64,000 nt of DNA from Fervidibacter sinensis (GCA_032161045.1 JAVHTH010000005.1); one strand, 5' to 3'; positions 49,976-59,985 are shown, counted from the stretch's first letter. The notes: generated from the letters alone by a model not told the origin. Program-made: numbers and translations.

Positions 49976-51634
49976 ATGGGCCGCGTCGTGTTGGTATCTT
50001 GGCTGCTTTTCTTTGTCGCTTCTTTCCTTTGCTTTTGGGGCAGCCACAAAGTTCCACTTTTTGACACCGATGAGCCCCGCTACGCTCAGGCTGCACGCGA
50101 GATGATGGAAAGGGGGGATTGGATTTTACCTACTTTCAATGGTCAACCCAGATACGCAAAGCCTGTCCTGTTTTACTGGCTAATCATCAGCGCCTACAAA
50201 GTCTTTGGAGTTAACGAATTCGCTGCCCGATTTTGGTCAGGAGTTGCTGCTATAGCCATTGCATTTGCCCTTTACTTCACCGTCAGACCAATTTTCGGTT
50301 GGGAAGCAGGGATCACGAGTTCGCTCTTTTGGCTCACTTCCCTCGGGACATTAATTTTCGCCCACGCCGCTATCACTGACATGGTGCTCACTGCATTTAT
50401 GACTGGCGCAATTATCGCCCTTTGGCTTGGAATGCAAACATGGCAGCCACTTTGGTTCTTCTTCGCATCCGCTCTTTGCGCGCTCGCTGTGGTCACAAAA
50501 GGTCCTATAGGCGTAATTTTGCCCGTCGCAATTTTCTCGGTGAACTTGCTTTTACTCCGACGCTCGCTTTCCAGCCAATTCCCTTTGTGGCGCTTGACAC
50601 TTGTTGTGCTTAGTTGCATTGCCCTCTTTCTCGTCATTGCTCTCCCTTGGTATGTAGCGGTGGGCGTGAGGACGCAAGGCGAATTTTTGAGGCAGTTTTT
50701 GTTCGTGGAAAATGTCCAAAGGTATGCTCAAAGCGGGAAATTGCCGTTATGGTTGCATGTAGTTTATTTTCCGGCAGCGGCTTTTGCTTTGGGGTTCCCG
50801 TGGTCTTCACTTAGCATCGTGGCACTTGGCGAAATCCCAAACTTGACAGAAAAGCAACGACAATGGCACTTGCTTTTTAAAGTTTGGGCGATTTTGCCTG
50901 TGCTCATCTTCACCTTCTCACGAACCAAAAACCCGCAATATGTTTTGCTCTCAATTCCCGCATTGACAACGCTGGCGGCAGTGTGGCTTACGGCTTCAAG
51001 TCCGTCCAACGAACGAAAGGTTTGTGTTTCGTGGGGCACAACAATGATTCTCGCTGCATTGCTTCTTTTCCTGACCCAGCCTTTGGTCAATTTGACTCCT
51101 GAGTGGCGAATGCGATTGGCTGGAAATGAGTCTGTGATGTTCGGTTGGGGCTTGCCTTTAATGGCAACACTAACCTTGGTATCAGCCATTTTCGCTATGC
51201 TGCCGCGCCGTTTGTTCGCGACATTGGCGGTTCTGATGATGTTGGTGATTCACGCACTTGCCCTTAACACTTTCATCCCTCGTTTAGGCTACTACCGACA
51301 AGAGCCGTTAAAGCACTTCGCTCAAATGGCCGCTTCCCAATTGGGGCCAAAGGACTTGCTTGTTGTTTATCGGCGAGACTTGTCAAGCGTTGTGTTTTAC
51401 AGCAACCGAAGAGTTCTTAGGGTTGATGACCTGAAGCGATTGAACGAATTAATGCACCGTGATTTCCGAGTTGATGTCTTCATGCATGTGAAGTCTTCCT
51501 CGGATTTGAAACAAGTCCCCGACTGGCATTTGGTTGAACGGCAAGGAGCGTTCATTTGGGTCAGCAACCGAAAAGTCCATTGTCCAGTGCACTCACACAG
51601 GACACTTTACCAAACGCCTCAACCTTCCCGCTAA
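49976..51634 (+). CDS. GT39/ArnT-like membrane glycosyltransferase
   Basis: 552 aa with about eleven membrane helices. The first periplasmic loop has the GT39/PMT signature LFDTDEPRYAQAAREMMERGDWI with the catalytic Asp/Glu, followed by NGQPRYAKPVLFYWL. Such enzymes move a sugar from a polyprenyl-phosphate donor to lipid A, a wall glycan or protein outside the membrane. ATG 49976 follows GGTGAAGG. The 3' end overlaps the convergent pckG end by 42 bp. Confidence 0.88.
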   Translation: MGRVVLVSWLLFFVASFLCFWGSHKVPLFDTDEPRYAQAAREMMERGDWILPTFNGQPRYAKPVLFYWLIISAYKVFGVNEFAARFWSGVAAIAIAFALYFTVRPIFGWEAGITSSLFWLTSLGTLIFAHAAITDMVLTAFMTGAIIALWLGMQTWQPLWFFFASALCALAVVTKGPIGVILPVAIFSVNLLLLRRSLSSQFPLWRLTLVVLSCIALFLVIALPWYVAVGVRTQGEFLRQFLFVENVQRYAQSGKLPLWLHVVYFPAAAFALGFPWSSLSIVALGEIPNLTEKQRQWHLLFKVWAILPVLIFTFSRTKNPQYVLLSIPALTTLAAVWLTASSPSNERKVCVSWGTTMILAALLLFLTQPLVNLTPEWRMRLAGNESVMFGWGLPLMATLTLVSAIFAMLPRRLFATLAVLMMLVIHALALNTFIPRLGYYRQEPLKHFAQMAASQLGPKDLLVVYRRDLSSVVFYSNRRVLRVDDLKRLNELMHRDFRVDVFMHVKSSSDLKQVPDWHLVERQGAFIWVSNRKVHCPVHSHRTLYQTPQPSR

Positions 51635-53383
51635 GGCGTGATATTCTTGCCAAAGTTCGTCTGGCAACCTGTTGCCGAATTGCTCAAAGAACTTGCGAAT
51701 GTCCTCCAGTTCGGCTTCCCATTCGTCTGGGTTCACGGCGAACAACCTATCCAAGTTTTCTTTAGGAAGGTTCAGGCCTTCAAGGTTGAGGTCTTCCAAA
51801 TAAGGGATAAGCCCAATCGGTGTCTCTTTTGCCTCAACTTTGCCTTTCACTCTGTCAACGATCCACTTCAGCACCCTCATGTTTTCACCAAAGCCCGGCC
51901 ACAAGAATTCGCCGTTTTCCCCTTTTCGGAACCAATTGACGAAGAAAATTTTCGGTGGGTTTGGCATTCGCCTCCCCATCTCAAGCCAATGTCGGAAGTA
52001 GTCAGCCATGTTGTAGCCACAGAAGGGAAGCATCGCCATTGGGTCGCGACGCAACATACCAACTTGATGGATTGCCGCTGGGGTAGTCTCCGAAGCCATA
52101 CTTGCACCGCAGAAAACCCCATGTTGCCAGTTGAAACTTTCGTAAACGAGCGGGACAGTCGTTGACCTGCGACCTCCGAAAATTATGGCTGAAATTGGCA
52201 CTCCTTTCGGATTGTCAAATTCAGGCGACAAAGTTGGGCATTGGTAAATTGAAACAGTGAAGCGAGCATTAGGATGTGCCGCTTTCTCGCCCGAGGAAGG
52301 AGTCCAAGGCCTTCCTTGCCAATCCAAAACTTGCTCGGGAACAATTTCGTCCATGCCTTCCCACCAAGGTTCGTTCGTGACCACATTCAAAGCCGTGTTA
52401 GTGAACAAGGTCGGGTAGAAAGTTCCAGCCTTCAATGTGCGCATCATGTTTGGGTTAGTTTTTTCAGAAGTCCCGGGTGCGACGCCGAAAAAGCCCGTTT
52501 CAGGATTGATAGCGTATAAACGACCATCAGGACCTATGTTGAGCCAAGCAATGTCATCTCCGAGTGTCCAAACTTTGTAGCCGGGTAGGGGCGATTCAAG
52601 CATCGCTAAATTCGTTTTTCCACTGGCTGACGGTAAGGCTGCAACGATGTATGTGATGTCACCTTCTGGGTCTTCCACGCCGATGATGATCATGTGTTCC
52701 GCCAGCCAACCTTGATGGTAACCCAGCCAAGAGGCTATGCGAAGGGAAAAGCATTTTTTGCCTAAAAGCGCATTGCCACCGTAGCCTGAGCCAATACTCC
52801 AAACAAGGTTTTCGTCGGGGAAGTGCATGATGAACCGTCGGTTGGGGTCAAGGTCGCCGATAGAGTGCAACCCGCGCACAAAGTTTTCGCTGCTACCAAT
52901 CCTCTCCAATGCTTGCTTGCCCATTCGCGTCATTATCCTCATGCTGACGGCGACATAAACTGAATCGGTCAATTGGACGCAAGCGCGAGAATAGGGCGAA
53001 TCGGGATGACCCATCATGTATGGCAAGACATACATCGTCCGACCTTTCATGCAACCTTTTGTCAAACCCATCAAAAGTTCTTTCGCTTCTTTCGGGTCCA
53101 TCCAATTGTTGGTTGGACCTGCCGTTTCACGGTCAGGGTGACAAACAAATGTCAAGTGTTCTGTCCGAGCCACATCGGTTGGGTGGCTGCGATGCAAATA
53201 CGAATTCGGCCAAAGTTTTTGGTTCAACTCATGGAACACTGGGCGACCGCAAATTTTCTCCTCTTTCAAGCCAATCTCAATGAGCCTGTGTGCTTCCTCC
53301 TCTGACCCATCGCACCAATAAATTCGGTCAGGTTGAGTTAGCCTCGCTTGCTCTTCAACCCATTCTTCCAGAGGCGTTGCCAT
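51593..53383 (-). CDS. pckG: Phosphoenolpyruvate carboxykinase (GTP)
   Basis: 596 aa, full length. It turns oxaloacetate and GTP to PEP, CO2 and GDP for gluconeogenesis. Motifs: TKGCMKGRTMYVLPYMMGHPDSPYSR (broken by none), VYVAVSMRIMTRMG, a P-loop reading LPSASGKTNLAML, the downstream segment IGPDGRLYAINPETGFFGVAPG and GGRRSTTVPLVYE. The usual reactive Cys in PSACGKT of GTP enzymes is Ser254 here. ATG 53383 has GGAGTGTGAGAT upstream. Confidence 0.96.
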   Translation of the reverse strand: MATPLEEWVEEQARLTQPDRIYWCDGSEEEAHRLIEIGLKEEKICGRPVFHELNQKLWPNSYLHRSHPTDVARTEHLTFVCHPDRETAGPTNNWMDPKEAKELLMGLTKGCMKGRTMYVLPYMMGHPDSPYSRACVQLTDSVYVAVSMRIMTRMGKQALERIGSSENFVRGLHSIGDLDPNRRFIMHFPDENLVWSIGSGYGGNALLGKKCFSLRIASWLGYHQGWLAEHMIIIGVEDPEGDITYIVAALPSASGKTNLAMLESPLPGYKVWTLGDDIAWLNIGPDGRLYAINPETGFFGVAPGTSEKTNPNMMRTLKAGTFYPTLFTNTALNVVTNEPWWEGMDEIVPEQVLDWQGRPWTPSSGEKAAHPNARFTVSIYQCPTLSPEFDNPKGVPISAIIFGGRRSTTVPLVYESFNWQHGVFCGASMASETTPAAIHQVGMLRRDPMAMLPFCGYNMADYFRHWLEMGRRMPNPPKIFFVNWFRKGENGEFLWPGFGENMRVLKWIVDRVKGKVEAKETPIGLIPYLEDLNLEGLNLPKENLDRLFAVNPDEWEAELEDIRKFFEQFGNRLPDELWQEYHALAGRLRRLVKCPV

Positions 53384-53424
53384 ATCTCACACTCCTTTCC
53401 CTCTCAGACATATAGACTTCCCTT

Positions 53425-53454
53425 GTCGCATCTTCTTTTTTTGCGGGATGCGAC
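53425..53454. promoter_or_regulatory. Inverted repeat in the divergent pckG/mqnD control region
   Basis: GTCGCATC (53425-53432) and GATGCGAC (53447-53454) with a 14-nt spacer. It lies between two divergent starts and could be an operator or a short hairpin. Confidence 0.35.
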
Positions 53455-53541
53455 CATCTACTTTGGAGTTCCGCTCTTTTGCTTGAGCCAAAATTATGAA
53501 GCGAAATCTCGCACGACGCAAGAGCAAAGGAGCGGAAAACT

Positions 53542-54375
53542 ATGCTGCGGAAACTTACTTTGGGACACAGCCCTGATGCAGATGACGCGTTCATGTTTTT
53601 CGCGATGACAAACGGCAAGATTGACACTTCACCCATCCACTACGAGCATATTTTGTGCGACATCCAAACCCTTAACGAAATGTTGCTGCGTGGCAAGTTG
53701 GACATAAGCGCTGCATCCGTTCACGCTTGCGCTTATTTATCACGGCGATACGAAATCATGACTGCTGGAGCAAGCATGGGCATCGGTTACGGTCCAATCG
53801 TTGTCTCAAAATATCATGCCTCGTTGGACGATTTGAAACGATACCCAATCGCTGTCCCCGGAACGCTGACGACAGCGTTTTTGGCTTTAAAGTTGTGTAT
53901 CGGACTGTTCCCCTTCATCGTCATGCCTTTTGACCAAATCCTTGAAGCGGTAATTAGGGACGAAGTGCCTTTCGGTTTGCTGATTCACGAGGGTCAACTG
54001 ACTTACACTGACGCAAAACTTGTCAAGGTTTTGGATTTGGGCGAATGGTGGTATCGCAAAACCAAACTCCCGCTACCGCTCGGCGTGAATGTCGTCCGAA
54101 AAGATCTACCCAACGATTTGAAACGCTCGGTTGTCCGCCATCTTCGCGAGAGCATCGCTTACGCTCTGAACAACAGAGAAGAAGCGATTTCATATGCCCT
54201 GAAATTTGCGAGGGGGCTTGACCCCAAACGAACGGAGCAATTTGTTGGCATGTATGTCAACGAACTAACGGTTGACATGGGAGAGCAAGGCAAAAAAGCA
54301 ATCAGCGCTTTGTTGGAATCAGCGGCGCGCAACGGTTTTACACCCCACATCAATCCGAAATTCGTTGACGCTTAA
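53542..54375 (+). CDS. mqnD: 1,4-dihydroxy-6-naphthoate synthase (futalosine menaquinone pathway)
   Basis: 277 aa. The start LTLGHSPDADDAFMFFAM, the loop ISAASVHACAYLSRRYEIMTAGASMGIGYGPIVVS and the late GLLIHEGQLTYTDAKLVKVLDLGEWW mark MqnD, which has a periplasmic-binding-protein fold and acts on cyclic dehypoxanthine futalosine. This implies menaquinone made by the futalosine route. AGGAGCGG precedes ATG 53542. No other mqn gene is near. Confidence 0.93.
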   Translation: MLRKLTLGHSPDADDAFMFFAMTNGKIDTSPIHYEHILCDIQTLNEMLLRGKLDISAASVHACAYLSRRYEIMTAGASMGIGYGPIVVSKYHASLDDLKRYPIAVPGTLTTAFLALKLCIGLFPFIVMPFDQILEAVIRDEVPFGLLIHEGQLTYTDAKLVKVLDLGEWWYRKTKLPLPLGVNVVRKDLPNDLKRSVVRHLRESIAYALNNREEAISYALKFARGLDPKRTEQFVGMYVNELTVDMGEQGKKAISALLESAARNGFTPHINPKFVDA

Positions 54376-54381
54376 CGCAAC

Positions 54382-54413
54382 AATGACGCTTTGTAGCAAA
54401 GGGTGACGCTACA
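54382..54413. repeat. Type C palindrome
   Basis: A hairpin TGACGCTTTGTAGCAAAG then GGTGACGCTACA between mqnD and the lptF/G gene, related to the set at 11921-12116. Confidence 0.5.
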
Positions 54414-54433
54414 ATTTTTGCCGGTGATACCAA

Positions 54434-55606
54434 ATGGATGCTCAGCCCGCTCAGAAAGTTTGGACACCTGAAACTTTACCGACAAATCGGTTTTGGCAGC
54501 GGGTTTATTGGGCGATCCCTTTCGCATCGCGAATGGACAGATACTTTTTGCGTGAAATGATTGCGCCCTTTTTGATGGGCGTTCTGTTTTTTGTTGTCGT
54601 GCTAACCGGTCACTACTTCTATTGGGCAATCAAGTCCATCGTCGGGCAGAGAGCGCCGGCAAAGGACTTGCTTTTGATGGTCGTCTATTTGATGCCTCAA
54701 GCAGCAGCCCTTGCAATTCCCATTGGCATGATTTTGTGCACTTGTATCGTCCTCAACCGAATGGGGCGGGAGATGGAGTTGATGGCACTGAGAGCCAGTG
54801 GCGTCAGTGTCCAACGGATGATGATGCCTTTCGTCGTCGCGGCAACCCTCGTCACCATCGGCGATTTCTTCCTCAATGACCGCATCGTCCCTGAAAGCAA
54901 CCGAAGGGCGAACCAAATCCTCTATCGTCTCGCCTACATTAACCCAACACCGTTGATTGAAAGCGACAAGTTTTTCAAGGTGAGCGATGACCTTTGGTTC
55001 TATGTCCGGCTCGTCAATTACCAAACCAACCGACTTGAAGGCGTCTTGGTTTACCAACGCGACCCACAACAGTGGCAGTTCCCTCAAGCAATCATTGCTC
55101 AATGGGCGCAGAAAGAACCGAACGAAAATCGGTGGGTGCTGCACGACGGAGTGATTCACAAGTTCAACGCAAAAGGTGACCTCATCGCCCAAATTCCTTT
55201 CCGCCAACAGGTTATCAACCTGCCACCGGATTTGCCCTTGCTCATCAATGACAACCGACGACCCCATGAGTTGTCAACTCAGGAATTGCGCCAACGAATT
55301 GAAACTCTGGACAAAACGGGTCAAACTTCTTACGAGTTACAAATCGCCTACCATTTCAAGTTCTCTGTGCCAGCAGCGACTTTGGTCATGACGCTTTGGG
55401 CAGCACCTTTGAGCATCCAGTTTTCTCGCACGGGAAGTTTTGCTGGCTTGTTCATAGCGATTTTGGGCGTTTTCCTTTACCAAGGGGCAATGGGTTGGGC
55501 AGAAGCGATTGGGCAGCGTTATTTCTTGCCACCTTTCTGGGTCGCTTGGTCGCAAAACTTCATCTTCGGGGTGATGGGTTTGTGGCTGCTCTGGAGGGAA
55601 AGGTAA
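54434..55606 (+). CDS. LptF/LptG-family LPS export permease
   Basis: 390 aa. Three membrane helices near the start (IAPFLMGVLFFVVVLTGHYFYW, LLLMVVYLMPQAAALAIPIGMIL, MMPFVVAATLVTIGDF), a periplasmic beta-jellyroll (about 155-290), then three helices at the end. DRYFLREMIAPFLMG and MGREMELMALRASGVS are the family signatures (coupling helix). Only one LptF/G-type gene is in view; the partner may lie elsewhere. The lptD-like gene follows 14 bp later. Confidence 0.9.
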   Translation: MDAQPAQKVWTPETLPTNRFWQRVYWAIPFASRMDRYFLREMIAPFLMGVLFFVVVLTGHYFYWAIKSIVGQRAPAKDLLLMVVYLMPQAAALAIPIGMILCTCIVLNRMGREMELMALRASGVSVQRMMMPFVVAATLVTIGDFFLNDRIVPESNRRANQILYRLAYINPTPLIESDKFFKVSDDLWFYVRLVNYQTNRLEGVLVYQRDPQQWQFPQAIIAQWAQKEPNENRWVLHDGVIHKFNAKGDLIAQIPFRQQVINLPPDLPLLINDNRRPHELSTQELRQRIETLDKTGQTSYELQIAYHFKFSVPAATLVMTLWAAPLSIQFSRTGSFAGLFIAILGVFLYQGAMGWAEAIGQRYFLPPFWVAWSQNFIFGVMGLWLLWRER

Positions 55607-55620
55607 ATGGAAAGCGACAA

Positions 55621-55711
55621 GTGACACGGGGCAAGGGACAAGGGAAGTCCACCAAACAGCGAAATGCTTCTGTTTGCCACTCGCTATTTGCTATTCGCCA
55701 TTCGCTGCTTG
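55621..55711. repeat. Heptad-period degenerate repeat at the 5' end of lptD
   Basis: 7-nt steps GTGACAC, GGGGCAA, GGGACAA, GGGAAGT; then after a gap CCACTCG, CTATTTG, CTATTCG, CCATTCG, CTGCTTG. The register is strict and the units differ by one to three bases. Confidence 0.65.
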
Positions 55712-57996
55712 TTTTTTTCACGATGCTCTTTTCAGTTTCGTTGGGACTGGGGCAGCAATTGAGCGCACCGCCTGCACCGTCCGACAACCTGCTTCGCATA
55801 GAGAGTGATTTGCCAATCCGATACTTTCCCGAAGAACGGGAATGGCGAACCATTGACGGAACTGGCACCATCAAGATCAACTTCCGAGAATTGACAATTT
55901 TCGCCCGAAAGGCGCGATACAGCGAAAGAGAGCAGATTTTGGAAGCAGAGGAAGGACTTAGAGCCATTTGGCAAGATGGCGTTGAATTTGAGGGCGGACG
56001 AGCAAGGTATTTCGTCAACGAGAGAAGATGGCTCATTGAAGGTGGTAAGGCGACTTTTGATCCAGCCTATTTTGGAGAGGGCGTCGCTGCTCCGCTTTAC
56101 TTGACTTTGCAAAGCATTTCCGGAACGGACGAAAAACTGATAGCAGAACGAGGCACCTTCTCATCCTGCGACCGACCGCACCCACATTACAGTTTGCGAG
56201 CAAAATCAGCGGAAGCATTGCCCGGCGATAGGTTGATTTTGAGGCATGTGGGTATTTACCTTGGCGAGACGAAATTGTTCGGGATAGGTCGCTTTACAGT
56301 TTCGCTCAAGCCTCGCATGCGTCAAAACCGCCTGCCAATCACCCCAGATGTAGGCAGCGACCGATACAGCGGCTTTTTCGTCCGTTCAAGTATCAGCCTC
56401 TTTGATACCCGAACCCAAAGCGCTGATTTGGTTTTGGATTGGTCTGAACGGCGAGGAATAGGATATGGGATTGAGCACGACTACACAACGAGGCGCTTGC
56501 AAGGCGGTCTCAACTTCTTTGTTCAACGCTCGCCATTTGCAGGCACAGAACAAACTTTCTCTTGGCGACACCAACACCAACTCTTGCCCGGACTTCTGTT
56601 TTCCGCATTCTGGGACGAGCGCCGAAACACGCCTTTTGGAGGCAGAAGTTACACAAGTTCGTCAAAGCAGTTCTCGCTGAGGCAAAGTTGGGGGCGAGGC
56701 TCAACCGAATTGGCATTGAGAATGCTTGGCTATGGCGGCTACGGCGACGACCGAACTTGGACTTTGAACCATTCAATGAGCACGGGGAGGCAATTCGTGA
56801 ATGTTTTCGCAACGCTCCGAGAAGTTTCGCGCCCGGGTCAACCGACCGACAAGGAACTGAACGAGCGGATTGAATTGCGACGAAGGCTCTCCGACGAGTG
56901 GAACATGGCGCTTAGGTTTGAGCAAAGGGTTGACCTTGACAAAGACAAATACACAGGTGACAACTTCTACTACGCCCTTGACCGAACCCCAGAACTTTCC
57001 TTTGCCTTCCGACCCCGCAGGTCAAGTTTTTTGCGCCCAAATATCACGATAGGGTTTGCTCGTTGGAGCGAACCTCAATTTGTCGGTATAGGTCAAAAGC
57101 CGTTGAGCCTAACTACAGAAAGGCTTCACATCCGGGTTGATTCACCATACCAAACGATCAAACTTGCTGGCAATTTGTCCTACAACCACAGCGGTGTCTT
57201 TGAGCAGTTCCTTTACGGCAACGACACAGCCCAATACCTTTACGCCTACCGAAGCACATTGACTTGGCGTTTCGGCGAGAGAAGTCAAATGGACTTGAGT
57301 TACTGGCTTCAAAAGCATCGCGGCTACGCCCCATTCCGCTACGACACTTTGACGAGTTACGAGAACTTGGATTGGCGACTTCAAATTTCACCTTCGCAAA
57401 AGTTTTTCCTGTCAGCAACAACAGGGCTTGACATTGAGCGTGATTTCTTCCGCGACTTGCTTTTGAACTTGCGATGGCAACCTTCTCAAGGGATGGCTTT
57501 GGATTTGTCAACGGGCTACAGCCTTGAACGGGGCAAATGGCAAGACATATTGGGGCGATTGCTTTTGAGCAAACCGGGCGGGTTAGGGTTGCCCACATAT
57601 GGAACTTTCGTCAGTTACTACGGCTTCCAACCGACACCTTTTGCCGAAGAGCGACCTGCACCGCCACCGGGCGGGTTTCGCTCCGAGTTGACTTTTCGCT
57701 ACTCGCCATCTCAAGGTCAATGGACTCGCGTCCGCCTTTTCCTTGACTGGAGCATCACGAGGACATTGCGATTTGAAACTTTGCTCGGCTACAGCGGCGT
57801 TTTGAGGAAAATGGACATCACTCAATTCAGGCTCACCAAAGACCTGCACTGCTACCAAATCTGGGCAATTTACAACCGGGAACGCCGTGAGTTTCGCGTT
57901 TTCTTCGTCATCAAAGCGTTCCCGATTTTCCAGCAGTTTTTCGGAACTTCCGACCAAGGCGCGTTCTTGGACACGAGTCTGGGGCAGGTGTATTGA
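55621..57996 (+). CDS. lptD: LptD/OstA-like outer-membrane LPS assembly protein
   Basis: About 791 aa. A signal-like hydrophobic stretch (HSLLVFFTMLFSVSLGLGQQ), an OstA-type beta-jellyroll (about 60-190: INFRELTIFARKARYSEREQILEAEEGL), then a long beta-barrel with alternating aromatic strands ending in FGTSDQGAFLDTSLGQVY. This supports an LPS-type outer membrane. The start is uncertain: GTG 55621, 14 bp after the upstream stop, or ATG 55723 just before the hydrophobic core. The first 30 codons are made of a heptad-period repeat, which would be odd for a real N-terminus, so ATG 55723 is a serious alternative. Confidence 0.82.
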   Translation: MTRGKGQGKSTKQRNASVCHSLFAIRHSLLVFFTMLFSVSLGLGQQLSAPPAPSDNLLRIESDLPIRYFPEEREWRTIDGTGTIKINFRELTIFARKARYSEREQILEAEEGLRAIWQDGVEFEGGRARYFVNERRWLIEGGKATFDPAYFGEGVAAPLYLTLQSISGTDEKLIAERGTFSSCDRPHPHYSLRAKSAEALPGDRLILRHVGIYLGETKLFGIGRFTVSLKPRMRQNRLPITPDVGSDRYSGFFVRSSISLFDTRTQSADLVLDWSERRGIGYGIEHDYTTRRLQGGLNFFVQRSPFAGTEQTFSWRHQHQLLPGLLFSAFWDERRNTPFGGRSYTSSSKQFSLRQSWGRGSTELALRMLGYGGYGDDRTWTLNHSMSTGRQFVNVFATLREVSRPGQPTDKELNERIELRRRLSDEWNMALRFEQRVDLDKDKYTGDNFYYALDRTPELSFAFRPRRSSFLRPNITIGFARWSEPQFVGIGQKPLSLTTERLHIRVDSPYQTIKLAGNLSYNHSGVFEQFLYGNDTAQYLYAYRSTLTWRFGERSQMDLSYWLQKHRGYAPFRYDTLTSYENLDWRLQISPSQKFFLSATTGLDIERDFFRDLLLNLRWQPSQGMALDLSTGYSLERGKWQDILGRLLLSKPGGLGLPTYGTFVSYYGFQPTPFAEERPAPPPGGFRSELTFRYSPSQGQWTRVRLFLDWSITRTLRFETLLGYSGVLRKMDITQFRLTKDLHCYQIWAIYNRERREFRVFFVIKAFPIFQQFFGTSDQGAFLDTSLGQVY

Positions 57997-58004
57997 CAGT
58001 GCTG

Positions 58005-59819
58005 ATGTTCGGTCAACCACAGTTTTTGCCCTTGCTCGCTCTCGCTTCACTCCCTTTGCTTGTCCACCTTCTCGCTCGCCGTCAAAGGAAAATTGTCAAG
58101 TTCAGCATGACAAGGTTTTTGCAAGAGGTCACCCAGCAAACGCAAGGTAGAAGGTGGCTCAGAGAACTTTTGCTTTTGCTGCTCCGAACGGGCACAATTT
58201 TGTTTGCGCTTTTGACTTTGCTACGCCCATACGCTTCCGTCCCCTTGCCACTCCCTCCAGCCCCGACATCAATCGCCATCGTCCTTGACAACTCTTTGAG
58301 CATGCAAAGTCGCGAACATGGCAAGCAAACTTGGTTTGAGCAAGCAGTGAAATGGTGCGAACAAGCGATGCGTAACTTGCCAGCGGAAATAGCATTGTTT
58401 ACTCCCGATAAAGCCTACGAACCGGTTTGCGATTTCTCCAACGATTTGCGACAGGAACTGAAAGCGCTCAGACAAATTCGCCCGACATTCAAAGCGTTGG
58501 ACTTGACACCGGCTATTCAAGTGGCGGATACTTTGCTCAGCAATCGCCCTTCTGCAGTCAAACACATTGTCGTTGTCACTGACATGCAAAGCGAACCGTT
58601 CCGCTCGCTGAACTTTCCGAGTTTGCGCAACCTGATTACGGTCGTTGATGTCAAGCCGTCAGAGCAAGTTGGCAATGTCAGACTTAGCGCAAAACTTCGT
58701 CTACCCTTAGATCCGAACACTGACGGCTCTGTAGTCGTTGAACTTCAAAACTTGAGCGCGCAACCGTTGAAAGGCACAGTCATTGCAACCGTTTCCGAAA
58801 AACCCTTTGCCAGAACCGAAATCTCGTTGCAGCCTCAAGCGCAAGCGAACTTGACTTTGCCGATGCCGTCTTGGGTTCTTGACGCTGCCGATAGAAACGG
58901 TTTCGTGAATGTTGAAGTTCGTTGGAACTCTAACCTTGACTTTTTCGGTTGGGACGACTTCGTTCGCTTTTCCTTCAAGTCACCAAAGCGAATTCGTGTG
59001 GTCAATGCCCTCAAGGAAGGTCGCCAATTCGTAGACGCTGCATTAAGGGCATTGGGAATTTTGCCCATTGCAAGCGCATCTTTCAGTAACGCCGATGCCG
59101 TCATCGCATCCGCACCGAACGATGTGAAAGTGGCTAAAGAATTAGCAGGTTGGGTTCGTCAAGGTGGGACAGCAATCATCATCGCTGACAGTGTCGCTTC
59201 GCCGTTTTGGTTGGAAATTGGTGCTTCAGTTCAACAAGTTCGGAAAAGCGAAAAGTTGCGGGTTCGGTGGGTTGACGAAACCAACCCAATTTTGAAAGGC
59301 TTGGGCGCATCGCTTCAAGCCGTAACGGTCCAACCGATTTTGGAACTTGACCAATCAGGTGCAAAGGCGCTTGTGAGCCTGAGCGATGGCACTCTGTTGC
59401 TGGTTGAACTGGTTGTCGGTTCAGGTCATTGCTTCATCTTCACAGCCCCGTTAAGTCCTCAACACACTACGCTCGTTTATTCACCAGCGTTTGTTCCGCT
59501 AATTTATCGGCTCATTAGGTTCGCAATTCACGGTCACGAGTTGAGAGCAATTGAAGCGGAGACGAAACCTCAAGCACTGCCGAAGCGGTCTACCGTCGTG
59601 CCTAAAAGCGAAAGCGATTTTAAGTTGCCGTCGCGAACCGAAATTGCTGCCAAGTTAGAGCAACTTGGCGGGACACTTATACTTGCCGACAAACCACCGC
59701 AAGTCTTACTTGCCGAAACGAAACTGCGTGACTTGACAAGTTTGTGCTTATTTTTAGCGCTCCTTTGTCTCTTGATAGAAGGCATTCTGACAGCAATTTG
59801 GTGGGGAAGGGCGAGATGA
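58005..59819 (+). CDS. BatA-type membrane protein with von Willebrand A domain
   Basis: 604 aa. N-terminal BatA helices (FLPLLALASLPLLVHLLARRQ) with the KIVKFSMTRFLQEV loop, a second helix, then a vWA domain with MIDAS motif VLDNSLSMQ, and a long periplasmic beta region, with a last membrane helix near the end (LCLFLALLCLLIEGILTAIWW). Family members are known from aerotolerance (Bat) clusters and act in envelope stress or metal-dependent protein binding. ATG 58005 is likely; TTG 57993 overlaps the lptD stop. It follows lptD directly, probably in the same operon. Confidence 0.82.
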   Translation: MFGQPQFLPLLALASLPLLVHLLARRQRKIVKFSMTRFLQEVTQQTQGRRWLRELLLLLLRTGTILFALLTLLRPYASVPLPLPPAPTSIAIVLDNSLSMQSREHGKQTWFEQAVKWCEQAMRNLPAEIALFTPDKAYEPVCDFSNDLRQELKALRQIRPTFKALDLTPAIQVADTLLSNRPSAVKHIVVVTDMQSEPFRSLNFPSLRNLITVVDVKPSEQVGNVRLSAKLRLPLDPNTDGSVVVELQNLSAQPLKGTVIATVSEKPFARTEISLQPQAQANLTLPMPSWVLDAADRNGFVNVEVRWNSNLDFFGWDDFVRFSFKSPKRIRVVNALKEGRQFVDAALRALGILPIASASFSNADAVIASAPNDVKVAKELAGWVRQGGTAIIIADSVASPFWLEIGASVQQVRKSEKLRVRWVDETNPILKGLGASLQAVTVQPILELDQSGAKALVSLSDGTLLLVELVVGSGHCFIFTAPLSPQHTTLVYSPAFVPLIYRLIRFAIHGHELRAIEAETKPQALPKRSTVVPKSESDFKLPSRTEIAAKLEQLGGTLILADKPPQVLLAETKLRDLTSLCLFLALLCLLIEGILTAIWWGRAR

Positions 59820-59840
59820 GTGTGAGGTTGAATTTTCTTT

Positions 59841-59870
59841 TTCGGTTCGGCAAGACCTTCACCCTCCCTG
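59841..59870. repeat. Inverted type B palindrome
   Basis: TTCGGTTCGGCAAG then ACCTTCACCCTCC: the reverse complement matches the GGAGGG...TGCCGAACCGAA form. It lies between the convergent BatA and HEAT genes. Confidence 0.55.
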
Positions 59871-59985
59871 TGAGGCAAAAATTTTCCATTTGGTAGGGCG
59901 AACTTTTGGTGAGCCTGATTTTGATTTCGGCACACTTTTTGTTAAACACGGTGTCAACCTATGCCGATAAATTGCGAAGCCTCAA

